Source: Diplodia intermedia (lineage: Eukaryota > Ascomycota > Dothideomycetes > Botryosphaeriales > Botryosphaeriaceae). From it: a DNA stretch of 64,000 nucleotides. Location: NCBI GenBank assembly GCA_021495925.1, contig JAKEKT010000015.1:248001-312000 (forward strand). Reading direction: 5' to 3'. Shown one piece after another: positions 21,601 through 32,155 of the stretch. The stretch's first letter is position 1, and each line of letters begins with the position of its first letter. The notes beneath the pieces are model-generated. The model did no database searches. It saw nothing but the letters and a program-made list of their open reading frames with translations, and was not told where the DNA came from. The translations under genes were made by a program, and so were the position numbers.

Positions 21601-24503
21601 TCCCCACCCGCTCCACCACTCGGACCTCGCTCCTACGGCGACGCATTTGCACAATGTCCCCGTAGTGCTATCTTCCTACAATTTCACCACACCCCGCTTA
21701 ATAGCTAATCGTCCCACTACTTGGGGCGATGCTGAGACTTTGGAACAGTGATACGGGGCGTCCCGAGCTTTGAGGTGGTTGAGCCGCCACTAGTCTCTAG
21801 GCAGAACCAGTTCAACCCCCTTGGACCGTCGTCGCGCTCGACGGGGGCCTTGGCCCATCTGCTCGCATATCGTACGATTTCCATCAGAACTAAGTCATGT
21901 TCGGCATCGTATTCCCACCGCTCTGGTGCTGGTCTCCATCGAATTGTGTGGGGATTGGTGGGAAGGTCGACTACTCTTGGCATGGCGAGCTCGACGATTT
22001 TGGTTTCTGCCTTGCACGACTCATGCTTCGTGTGCGGATGGAGACTGGCTACCAGTGAGTGTCGTATCCAATGGAACTACCCTGCAGCAGTTCAGTGCTA
22101 CCCGAGGCGCAGCGCTTCGCAAACAGGATATGGGAGCAAATGATATCATGGTTGTGTCCGGCAAATGAGCAGCAACGGTTCAACTAGCATGATCCGAAGA
22201 TGTAGACTGGTCCGATGAGCGTTGAGGGAATTTTCCCCACTCGACGCTCCGGCTTGAGACGCTCTCAGGCGCCACTTTGTCCCTGAGGAACACTGACGGT
22301 GTGGAAGTAACAACTTCAGGCAAATTTGATAAACAAAGAGCTTCGCATGATGCTGACACTTGTATGATTTACAGATAAGTCCGGGAAAGGATTCGTTACA
22401 AGTTGACGATGCCGCTTGTAGCACGCTGTATTTTCTACAGGATCGTCTCAGAATCATCTCGGGATCATCTTGAAATCTCTACATTTACCTTGAGCTTGAA
22501 CCTCTTGAGTGGCTTCGAATGAGCGCCGGGCGATTTCCCTTGACTGAAGACATTCTTCTAACTTGCAATGTCAAGCTACGAGTCTGGACGTAAGGTCACG
22601 GCTCTAAAACCATTCGACTTCCACATGGATCTATGATGGAGGACCACGGATGTTTTCGTTGTTCAAAAATTCAACTGGAATCGCAAGAATAAATTCGCAC
22701 TTGTCACGAGCATCCATCAACTCATCCTGGAGGACTCCGCGTCAACGATTTTCATGCCTAGAAATTTTACAGGTCCTGGACGTTCTCTGCTCTACGCACC
22801 CTTCGAACGCCGTTCCCCCCGATATATATCAATAAGCAGCCGGCGCTCTGGAACAAAGGAGGTGTGGTCAGGAAATCGGTCACGGCGATGAGAACTGCCC
22901 CTTGCTCGCATACGGTATATCGAGTGGCTCTCAGGACAAGTCCCATACAAGCCATCCAGCTGTCATGGATTGTTGCAAGACGAAATAGATGGCTGCTGAC
23001 CTTTAGGTCTAGCAACCGCTGTTCATGTCATTGTCAAACATGATGAGAGATTCTACATGGTCGTAACTCTCGATAGTCCTTGACAGATTCGTACCAACAC
23101 TTGTCAAACTATTTGACGGTTGCCCTTGGCCATCACACGTCTTATCAATAATCCGATTGGCGATAGCCTATCCCTGCAGTCCCTTATTCTCGAGCACAGT
23201 GTAACCATTCCAGTATATCATCAAGACGTTGACGCATTCTTCTTCTTTGTGCAAACCAGCAGCGCCAGCTATAACGCCCTCACAATGGTCTACGATCTCC
23301 ACCCATCCTCCTGGCAAGCACCAGTAGTCTCGCGAGAAAGGACCATTCTCAGAAGGTAGCACGAACAGAAGTGCCCGACGCACAGCCCGGCCATTCTCCG
23401 ACGCTGACCGGACATTACGCGCGTTCGAGCCAGGGAGCCTTGTCTGCCTCACCCTTGTCCCGCTCTTTCCCCCGCTCCCCTCCTTCCGAAGCGCTACCAT
23501 ACGCGGACAGTTTACGAGATATGTGCGCGGAGGCTTCGCCATGCTTCTGCTTTTTGTTTCTAGAGCGCCTCTTCTCTACACCCCTTGCGCCAGTGACGTT
23601 GTCGATCCTCTGGTCTTTGCCTGGGATATACCCTGTCGGCCTTTTCCCCGGGCGCGCATGGATTGCTGCGGCTGCTGCTGTCGCGCGGGTAGGATCTGTT
23701 CGCTTTCACTATTATCCACGGACGACATGCCCGGTTTTCTGACGTGCGGGTTCCCTGCGTCAAGGGAAGGGCGGGTTAAGGCTCGAAATTTCGACAAGTG
23801 TGGTTGACGGACGACGACTCGGCGCTGGATTCGGCGAGCAAAGGCAAGGAACGAACCCGGATTCCTCCAATAGGCAAGACGGCGAAACGAAACAAGTAAC
23901 GCGTAGGCTGAAGCGGGATCCTCCGCGGCTTACTAGGCTTTCCGCGTTGGTCTGCTGCTTGTTTTTTTTACCCATGCGGGGGGAGAGCGAGTGACTCGAG
24001 GGATATCCCTGTTGAGGAGCATTTGCCACCGCAGTGTGCCTCGCGAGCGGTTCTCGCCGTGACGAAGAAGAAGGAGAGCCGAAGAGCTTATCTGTCGGTG
24101 GTGTCTCTGCTGGGCAACGGATACGAGGGGGGAGGTTGTAGGTTCTGTGCTAAGGGAATCACGCGGTGTGCGGCATGGGTCAGTGTCTTCCGGGATCCTG
24201 GGTGCTGCTGAAACAACCATCCGCTTGATCAATGAGAAATGATGACGTCCAACTTTTGCGTTTTCTGCACGCCAAGTTTGGCCTTGGGTGGTCGCAAGTA
24301 ATGTTCCTGGGGGAGCGCATGGACCTACACTACTTAAAAGCTTCTTGCCTGCCAATTTTCCCTGCAATTTCTCGACGTCCATCTCTGCGTACGCTTGTGA
24401 CCATTTCGTGACATCCATCACCGAGGTGAATCCATTGCCCTCACCTGATACCAAATGGAGTAGATAAGATTTGATTGCGACTTGATCCTTCCCGCACAAA
24501 CAG
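15663..24503. other. Gene-free region; GC-rich in its left half
   Basis: Nearly 9 kb with nothing I can call. From 15.7 to about 20.5 kb the DNA is strongly GC-rich and open on many frames at once; the longest frames (minus 17044-17958, 16815-17558, 19081-19788; plus 19043-19759) are Arg/Ala/Pro/Ser-rich with no motif and mask each other, so I treat them as non-coding. From 20.5 to 24.5 kb the composition falls towards 50% GC, with no long frames. I saw no terminal repeats and no transposase or reverse-transcriptase motifs. The part near 15663 must include the promoter of the homeobox gene. Confidence 0.5.
16488..16538. repeat. CTGCCCTG short tandem repeat
   Basis: Five or six copies of an 8-base unit CTGCCCTG, some shortened to CTGCCCG. 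No coding sense is apparent. Confidence 0.85.
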
Positions 24504-24983
24504 ATGCGGATCGCCGCAGCCATTGCTATATTCGCCGTAGCCACTTTCCAGCCATTGGTCGGCGCCGAAGAGGACCACGACGTTATGCTTTCGCCTCATC
24601 TTGCGTGGGAAGTGAGTTGCGAGATGAACGTCTCCACTACCAACTGCCAGCTCCTACTTTACAATCAACTTCCCAGCCGTTTGGTAAATAACAGCAGACC
24701 GAGCTCACAATCGCACCGTCGCTCTCTTGCTTTGAATGGTGGCATTTCCAACGAAATTTGGCTTCGCGTCTGCGAGTCTGGAGTACCCGAGCTAGTCGAA
24801 TCGAACTCACTGGTAAAGGGCCGTCAACCGACGATTGAAGATAGTCCTCCAATTAACCCGATGGTACGAATGTTGCTGTGGTTACGTGCATGGTGGCACA
24901 AGAGTCCAGAACATCGGGATATGTTTCACGTCATTATCATCTCCTTCTGGAAGGATTGGGGAATCGGCTACAGACATCCGTGA
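24504..24983 (+). CDS. Candidate small secreted protein
   Basis: Unrecognised, 159 aa from ATG 24504. It opens with a textbook signal peptide: MRIAAAIAIFAVATFQPLVGA, a basic residue, a hydrophobic core and an A-x-A-like end with cleavage expected near residue 21, then an acidic mature start (EEDHDVM). The mature part has few cysteines (two close together in SCEMNVSTTNCQ and one later) and one NVS glycosylation site. The C-terminal part (MVRMLLWLRAWWHK...) is less convincing, and a GTAAATAAC donor-like site follows PSRL, so the true product could be spliced and shorter. Secretion is inferred from the N-terminus only. It is isolated in gene-poor DNA, as effector genes often are, but nothing else supports that role. 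Confidence 0.4.
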   Translation: MRIAAAIAIFAVATFQPLVGAEEDHDVMLSPHLAWEVSCEMNVSTTNCQLLLYNQLPSRLVNNSRPSSQSHRRSLALNGGISNEIWLRVCESGVPELVESNSLVKGRQPTIEDSPPINPMVRMLLWLRAWWHKSPEHRDMFHVIIISFWKDWGIGYRHP

Positions 24984-27895
24984 TCCCTTGTCAGCCCTTT
25001 TTCCCTCACCGCTGAAGTCGATTAGTTTGTGAGTCATACTACATGTGGCGTGTCATGAAGGAAAGGGCACTGATAGTAGCTAGTAGGGAGCGCAAGCTGC
25101 CTGCTATCGCATAGACGCGGAGCGGAAGAAAGGGAGCAATAGTCCATGTTCTCGAAGCTCCAATCCAGCGGTTGGACCCATACGGGAGCAATTCGCCACC
25201 TGGAGAGTACGTATGAGGGGCAGCTCGCACCGTTTCTCTTTCGTTTCCCAGTCCCCGAGTTGGGGGTGTGGGGGGGCTGGGTTGGCACTTCTGCCGTCTG
25301 CTGTCAACAAGCTTGCACATCCACGGTGAGGGAAACGACGATGGCCTGCCACGGAACTTCTGTCTGTCAGATCTCCTAGTCTACACGAAACGGCTGTCAA
25401 GCTTATCTCAATGTCGCTTCATCACAGCTGAGAACCGTACCCGAGCGTCCACAACGCTCTCAACGTCCACCATGTCAAGTGAAAAAGGCACAATTGTCGC
25501 GCAGGAGGGAGAATAATGCGCTCCTTGAAAAGGGTAGCGGGCGCTTCGCCAACATTTTGAGTGATCTAGCAAGGGGTGGCACAGTCCTTTGGACTCTAAC
25601 GCGCCACTGATGCGAGGGCACATCCGTTGACCACTACTACCGTCTTGTCGCCCCTGAGCAAATTTAATTCGTCTATAAGGCGTAGTTAATGCAACTACGT
25701 CTATCCGCTATCGATTCGTAAGAAGGGTAGAAGCCGTGATGGAATTGCATCGGCCGCTTCATCCCTTTGCCCAACGCACAATGGCAAGGGCATTCAATTT
25801 CAACATCGATCGATTTCCAAATCCTGCTGTACCCGATGACCTTCTTGATCAGGAATCATTAGCCTAATTTTTCTGCGTGCGCAAGGAAAGTTGAAGTAGC
25901 CCGTAGCTATTGGTCAACTACGGACCAAGGGATGGAGTCCTCAGAGCCTCGTGACGCTTTCTGGACACTCCTGCGCAGTCAGGTACTGCTCCTGCATACG
26001 CCGATCCTGCTTCAGAAAGGAATAGCATCCTACGTAAACCATTGGGGATGGCTAAGATTGGAGAATAGTCTTAAGATCAAGGTAATGAGAAAAAAGCATA
26101 TTTTTAGCATTTCCTCGTGCCAGAAGTACAGCTCGGAAACGAGATTTCGGGCAAGAGGAAGAAACAAGGGTTTTTGGTCAAGACTTCGGAGCCGTAAATC
26201 ACCATAATCAGGAAATGTTTGTGATTCAACAGGCTCAGCAATCACCAATGCGAGTGCTCTTGATGCTCTTCTGCCATTCATTCACGTGAAAGGGCCGATT
26301 ATCGTAGTATTGAAGGTGTTGTAAGTCCAATAACGTGATCAATGATGTGAGTAGTCACTTCTGCGTATCTCTCCAATCGCCTTGCATGTGACACCAAAAA
26401 CAATCCAGCCATCGAGTAAAGGCGTAAATCTAATTTGTGGTTCAATGGAACGGGATTTTGGCCACGGGCGGCTTGCTGGTGCGAGTTTCGTCCCTCGCGA
26501 ATATCCTTGACTGGGTGGTCAGTAAATGGACGAGAACTTCAAAAGCCTTGTGGTTGACCAGTTGCAATTGACGTGGGTCAGTGGAGATGATGACTCTAAA
26601 CATCACAAGTGGTTACACTCGATCTGAAATTGCTCCGTACTCTAAGGCCAGAAGACGCGGTCGCAAATCCATTGGTTCTTTCTTGTCAAGGTCCAGCAGC
26701 ACTCAAGACACGTATTTGGCGGATAATGACTTCAAATATATACAGTCTGCAGTACGTGGTTGTTAAATTGTAGTTATCTTGCCATCATCCCACCGGGTGT
26801 CAAATACTGTTGGTACCGGTGCCGAACACGCGCAGCATCATGGCCTACACTGAGTCTTGGGCCCGCCGTAGCAAGAGCTCAGAATTTTACAGTGGCTCTT
26901 TGATTAATGCAGAGGCTTCATGGCTCACGTTTCGAAATTTTGCGCAACATGGCCGAGCAACACATGTGACATATTTGCACAAGCCCGCTCAAAGTGGTTA
27001 TCGACCACCCCAACTGCTTCTACCTTAAGAGCCATGTGTCACAGACATAACTTATGTATGCCGTGGTACATCAATGTCATTTACGAATGTGGTAGGGCTA
27101 GCATTGTTAACAAATTCGGTCTACAGACTAAGCCGACGAACGAATCCTGCCCTATGGTACTCACCCGCGTTTTCACAAAAGATAGATATCACACGCTCGT
27201 TCATTGAATTCTCATCAGCTGGTCAATCACTATCTGTTGTTTGCCAGGCCACAGAGCGTGAACACACATGCGCAGTCGCGAAGGATTTCGCTGCGCGGCA
27301 TTATTTTTAGGCCCTCTGCGAGCTCTACCAGACTTAGCGGCAACCCCAGTGCCTTGCGCCTTTGCAAAACTTGGCACGAGCGACGATACAGAAAGTGTCT
27401 ATAAATAGCTACACGCGTTGTTGTGCAGACACAGCTCAGCCCTAACGCGCTGTAGACGCAGCCTCATGGATGATGTGAGTTACCACAAACACTTGACCAC
27501 TTTGAAAAATTGGAGACACGGACATGAGCCCTTTGGAGCGCGCTGACTGGCGCACGAGCTTGTCTCTGTTGTGGGGGATTTCCATTTAAAGGGATCAGCA
27601 CCAGGTGTTCTTGGGCTGGTGTTACAAGAATCAGGCACTTATGTCTCTTCTCCGCCTTCCTGCCTGCCGAGCTGAACATAGATCTGAAGGAATCCGTGTA
27701 GCCTCATATACTCTCAGCTATGCATTTGAAAACGTCTGGTGCGCGCACGATCAAAAAGAATAAAGAGTCGGGTAGCTTCAACGTTTCCTGCAATTTGCCT
27801 TTCCAACTCGCTTCAGTTCGTTTCCAGTTTTCCTTTCGTCACCTTTATCGGCTCTGCACGATCGCTTCCCCTTTCCTTTCGGCTTCAATTAATTT
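24984..27895. other. Intergenic, no supportable gene
   Basis: About 2.9 kb of moderate GC. Small open frames only, none with a domain, clear signal peptide or splice-extended reading. No repeats or RNA genes recognised. Confidence 0.5.
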
Positions 27896-28564
27896 ATGAA
27901 CATTGTCATCTCCCCTCTTCTCTTAACCAATATGTTATTCATTCGTTCACTCTTACTCTTCTTCGTACTGACTGCTCTTGCAAAGCAGCACCCACATGGA
28001 CCTCGAATGGCACGCAAGCCGGTCCCCATGAGCCGGAGCAGCCCCATTCCGACTCACACTCCGCTACCCACAATAAGTTTGACTCTCACTATCGCAACGC
28101 AAGGACTACCGCATTCGTTCAAAGACATGATGAGACCCGTCCAAAGGCTTGTGAGACGACAAACAAGGTCAACGAAAGCCGTCCCACCAAGCACGAACGG
28201 AACGCACGCACGAATGAGGAACATCAACGGCGTCATTATACTACCGACCGCGTCCGGGCTGCTCGGAACAACGTCCACGACGTCCGCCACAACCCAAAGC
28301 ACATCAAGCCAAGCCCTCCCATCCACACTCACACTCGCCATCCCCACCATCCTCGCCAACCACTGGACCAGCGCCGCCGCAACGTGGAGGAACCGAACAA
28401 CGGCAGCAGCGGCAACCGTCACCGCCACCCGCTACGCCACTCCCGCGACGAGCAAACGAGGCGTGGTCCCGAGCCACCACATCCCGGCATCATGCCCCTC
28501 CTCGAACAACTCGACGACGACAAGTGCTTTTTCCGAGACAACCGCCGTCGTTGGGTCCGTGTGA
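27896..28564 (+). CDS. Weak candidate: Ser/Thr/Ala-rich secreted protein
   Basis: Unrecognised, 222 aa from ATG 27896, or 210 aa from ATG 27932 where MLFIRSLLLFFVLTALA forms a good signal peptide. The rest is rich in Thr, Ser, Ala and Pro, as in O-glycosylated wall or surface proteins, with no cysteine framework. Doubt remains because the frame one base back (27739-28965) is also open and gives a His/Arg/Asn-rich sequence ending in DDDKCFFRDNRRRWVRV, which looks no less real. One of the two is probably coding, or they are joined by splicing. Confidence 0.3.
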   Translation: MNIVISPLLLTNMLFIRSLLLFFVLTALAKQHPHGPRMARKPVPMSRSSPIPTHTPLPTISLTLTIATQGLPHSFKDMMRPVQRLVRRQTRSTKAVPPSTNGTHARMRNINGVIILPTASGLLGTTSTTSATTQSTSSQALPSTLTLAIPTILANHWTSAAATWRNRTTAAAATVTATRYATPATSKRGVVPSHHIPASCPSSNNSTTTSAFSETTAVVGSV

Positions 28565-28965
28565 AACCGACCGCCGAGCCGACGACTGCTTCGACATCTC
28601 TTCGGCCACCGCCACCACCGCCACCGCTGGTGCCAGCGGTGGCGACGACGACGACACCACCATCTCCCGCTCCCGCCGCTCCCTCCACACGAGCAGCCAC
28701 AATATGTGCATGCAGAGTTCCTTTTGTTTTGGATTTGTTGCTGTTTCGCCCTTCTTTTTCGTTTTGGAAAAGCATAGCGCAGGTGTTTCGAGGTGTTGTT
28801 GCCCTTCAGTTTTGCAATATTTTGGTTGATGGCATACACAGCGTTCTTTGCCAACGATCCCGTGCGTTGAAAAGATACCTATTAATATTAATACTGCATT
28901 TGAAAAGCCATCGCGAACCCAAACCATTAAAACGATCGTCAGTTCGAGTCAGTGTGCAGACATAG

Positions 28966-29366
28966 GTGCGGGTTTGAAAAACCGTGAGGAGACTTCAATT
29001 CTTACTGTATGCAATGTGGCTACAGCTGCTCATAACAGATCATCTTTTCTCAGTTCTCGCAATGAACAGCAGTAAAGAGGGGGGGACCCAACGGCTTCAA
29101 AGGCGGGGACAAAAACGGGCAAAAGGCGCCATGCGCAACAATAACAAACTCCGTTCAAATGCATCATCGTCTTCGAGAGGTATACAGCAACAACAAAGCA
29201 ATAAGAGAGAGACAGAGAGAGAAAGGAATAAGGCACGACGTTTCCGAAACCCGCGCGTTTCCAGTCTCGCAATGACGATAACCGAAAGCCGCCATCAACC
29301 AAGAGCCCCCTACCGCTCACCCAACTACCTCATGCAGGGTTTCGAACATCAAAGTTCAAGCATCGT
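28966..29366. other. Intergenic, 3' flank of SLC1
   Basis: No gene seen. It includes A-rich and GA-rich stretches (about 29190-29230) and should hold the 3' UTR of the acyltransferase gene. Confidence 0.5.
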
Positions 29367-30781
29367 CTACAGCTCCTTCTTCACGACGGGGGCATGATCG
29401 GCACCCGACGCCTTCATGGCGACAGCCTCACCCTTCTCGCTGTGCGCGAGCTCCTGCAGCGACTTGAGCATGGAGTCCCTCGTCTGCGTCGTGATGCGAT
29501 CGACATCGGCGGCAGTGAGCCCCTTGGTGTGGATGGGAGGAAGGACTGGAACACGGATGGTATTAGCACGTAGCCCTGAACCCACCACCCCAATGCTGCA
29601 AAAGATGGTGATGAGGTCGGGGAAAGAGTGAACTCACCCTTCACAGGCACGACGCCGCTGTTGAAGATCTTCTTCTTGAAGCTCAACACACTGCTGTAGT
29701 TCGCAACCACAATGGGGACGATGGGGACCTGAGCCTGGACCGCAAGGTGGAAAGCCCCCTTCTTGAAGGGCAGAAGCTCGGGGCCTTCGGCATAGGAGCG
29801 AGTGCCTTCCGGGAAGATGTAGACGCTCTGCTTCTCATTCTTCATGAAGCTAGCCGCGCCGTCAAAGGCAGCGCGGGCGGTCTTGCTGTTGCCACGATCG
29901 ATGAAAACGGACTTGGAGAGAGTCACTGCAGATTCGGCTCCGTTAACAACCTGCCGCCGTCAAGATGCCGGCGAGGTCGAGAAAACTTACTGAACCATCC
30001 GAGGAAGGGAGTGTACTTCAAACTCTTCTTTGCCGTGACACTGCAGTACTTGGGGAAGACGCAGCCAAGCATGAGAACGTCAAGCTCACTGTCGAGTAAC
30101 ATGTTAGCGAAACCTTGTCCCTCAAATGTACCCTGACGATCCGACATGGCAATGTGAGGAAAGTCTTCCGGCCGGCACCCCTTTCCTCCTTCTCAAACAC
30201 CACGTTCTCAGCAAAGACATCCCCAGATTCGTCACCTCCCCACATAAATCCCATGCTCTGGAATGCCACGAATCTTTCCCCACTATTTCCCCAGATCACC
30301 ATCCATGCAACCTCCAAACGCCCCGTGCTCCCACCAGCCTTCCTCCCAGCCTCTGAGCATCCACAACCTTTCTTTCCCCTCGCCCGCCTCGACCCCGAAA
30401 AGGACAAAAGAAAAAAAAAAAAAAAAGAGGCACCACTCACGTCTGATGATTCCCCACAAACACAGCGGGCCGCTCCAGCAAATGTTCCTCGCCCTCGACC
30501 ACGACGAAGCTCACGCCGACGCCGAGCCACATGATCCACTTGAACGCGCGCGCCGTCGTCCACTGGCTCAGCCCGCCGTGCCCGACCGCCCGCAGCACCG
30601 CGCTGCTCGCGACCCCGTAGCACGCCGCCACGATCAGCGCCGTCACCGACGCCAGCGCGCGCGCCACGAACGACAGCATCGCCGCCGCCTTGCTGTTGCG
30701 CGGCAGCGCCGAGGCCGCTCCGAGCAGGATGAGCGGCGAGATGACGACGGCGACGAGGGCGCGCACGAGGGTGGCGACCAT
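29367..30781 (-). CDS. SLC1: 1-acyl-sn-glycerol-3-phosphate acyltransferase, four exons
   Basis: Converts lysophosphatidic acid plus acyl-CoA to phosphatidic acid in glycerolipid synthesis at ER/lipid-droplet membranes. Exons 30441-30781, 29991-30088, 29638-29925, 29367-29545; introns of 352, 65 and 92 nt; product 301 aa, close to the 303 aa of yeast Slc1. Two hydrophobic segments lie in residues 1-100. Catalytic NHX4D is GNHQTELD (N111, H112, D117), formed exactly across intron 1. Then come AKKSLKYTPFLGWF, the substrate motif FPEGTRS (184-190), LPFKKGAFHLA and VPIVPIVVAN. Each motif matches the family in order, which supports every junction. The unusually long first intron contains a 16-base A run. 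It lies in the same orientation as CDC27, about 1.4 kb downstream of it. Confidence 0.95.
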
Positions 30782-32155
30782 CGGGAACGAAGAGAGGGAG
30801 AAGCCCGAGGCGGTTTTGGGAGGGAAAGGGAAAGAAGGAAAGGAGGTGGGCCTCGGAGCCGATGTTCGGGTGAGGTGGGTTTTAAGTTGTGGAATCGGGA
30901 AGGCGGCGCCGCGTTCGGGTGCGGGCGTTCGTCGGCGATGGCGCGCGTGTAGGGAGAGGGCTACTTGTGGTGGCGGCTGGTCTTTGGCGGCGCCTCGTTG
31001 GTGGCGGAGGACGAGGGAAAAGGGTGCGCGCGCGGGCGGGTGGAAGCGCGGTTTGTGATTATTCCGTGGGGTTCTTTTGCTCCTGCCGGCGGTGGGGGAG
31101 GAGGCGAGGAAAGGCGCGAAAGGCGGAGCGTTGGGCGGAGAGTGCGCCGAGGTTCGAGAAGGTCAGTCGCAGGGTTGAGCCGGGGAGCGCGTGATGGGCG
31201 GAATTTTGGGGTTCGAGGGACCGGTTCGAGGGCACTCGGAGCGCTAGCGGAGGCAATTGAAGGTCCAACAACAGCGGCGCGCGCAGAGAAATGGGATCGG
31301 GGCGGGAATGGCGGACAGAAGAGAGGTGGGGCGTGGCAGGCGTCAGCTGTCCCGGATGTGTTGAGGTGGGATGTCGGAGCTGGGGCTTTTTTCTGTAGCC
31401 GACGGTTGAGCTGAGGCCTGCCCGGGCAGCAACTGCGAGGCCGGGCGGTGAGCGAGCTTGAGCCGCAGGGATCACGGTAGCTTCGGCTTGGCGCGCGGCG
31501 ATTGGGCGGGGCCTGCGGCAGCTGATGGCAGGCAGCACGCATCACAAGCTTGCGTCCGCAGATCCGTCTGCACCTGCATTCGGCCTTGGCTACGTCTTCT
31601 GCCATCACGAGGCTACGGGAATGATGGCTCCAAATCAGAGCGCAGCCAGTCAGCAGGCTCCCGTTCCAGACTCCCATTCCAGACGCCACGCCCGTCGCAG
31701 CTCCTCGGCCGGCCGGGCGTGCTACGAAGACTACATAATGCCTCCCTGTCTCTCCAACCAACCCGTACTATACAGTAACGAGAGAAGCTCGCTTCCATAC
31801 CATTATGACAACCCACCATTATACGCCAACCCAATGCGCGGACGTGGAAAGGAGAGGTCCGAGAAAAAGCCCAAATCAACGCCGCCATGCTCGCTTCGCC
31901 AAAATCAAAATTTTGAGGTGTGGTATTCATCGCCTTTCATCCAATCGTCATGCGCCAAATGAATGAAGCGACTACTGCTAGGGTAAGGAGATAGTTGCAC
32001 AGCCAAAAGCCCTGTGGTACCGCCGCTTTTGTTGGGGGAGCCATGCAAGATGCCAAATGCGATGGGGTGATGCAGAGGTGCAAGGGCGGTGAAGTAGGGA
32101 TCCCCACACCTTCCTTGGGAGGGCAACATTGGAATGATAGCAATGAGGGAACCCT
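30782..32155. other. Intergenic: SLC1 promoter and CDC27 3' flank
   Basis: Both neighbours are on the minus strand, so the left part (30782 onward) is the SLC1 promoter and the right part the CDC27 3' UTR. GC-rich open frames on both strands (for example minus 30961-31761, plus 31525-31962) have no recognisable content. Confidence 0.55.

Noticed and set aside
21717..21983. 88-codon minus-strand frame with WEYDAEHDLVLMEIVRYASRW
   Set aside because: Composition is plausible, but there is no domain, neighbour or splice extension to support a gene.
23168..23542. Nudix-like string DYWCLPGGWVE on the minus strand
   Set aside because: The following residues lack the REx2EExG part of the Nudix box and no flanking exon restores it.
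31525..31962. 145-codon plus-strand frame downstream of CDC27
   Set aside because: Lies where the CDC27 3' UTR is expected; no domain, and composition is not convincing.
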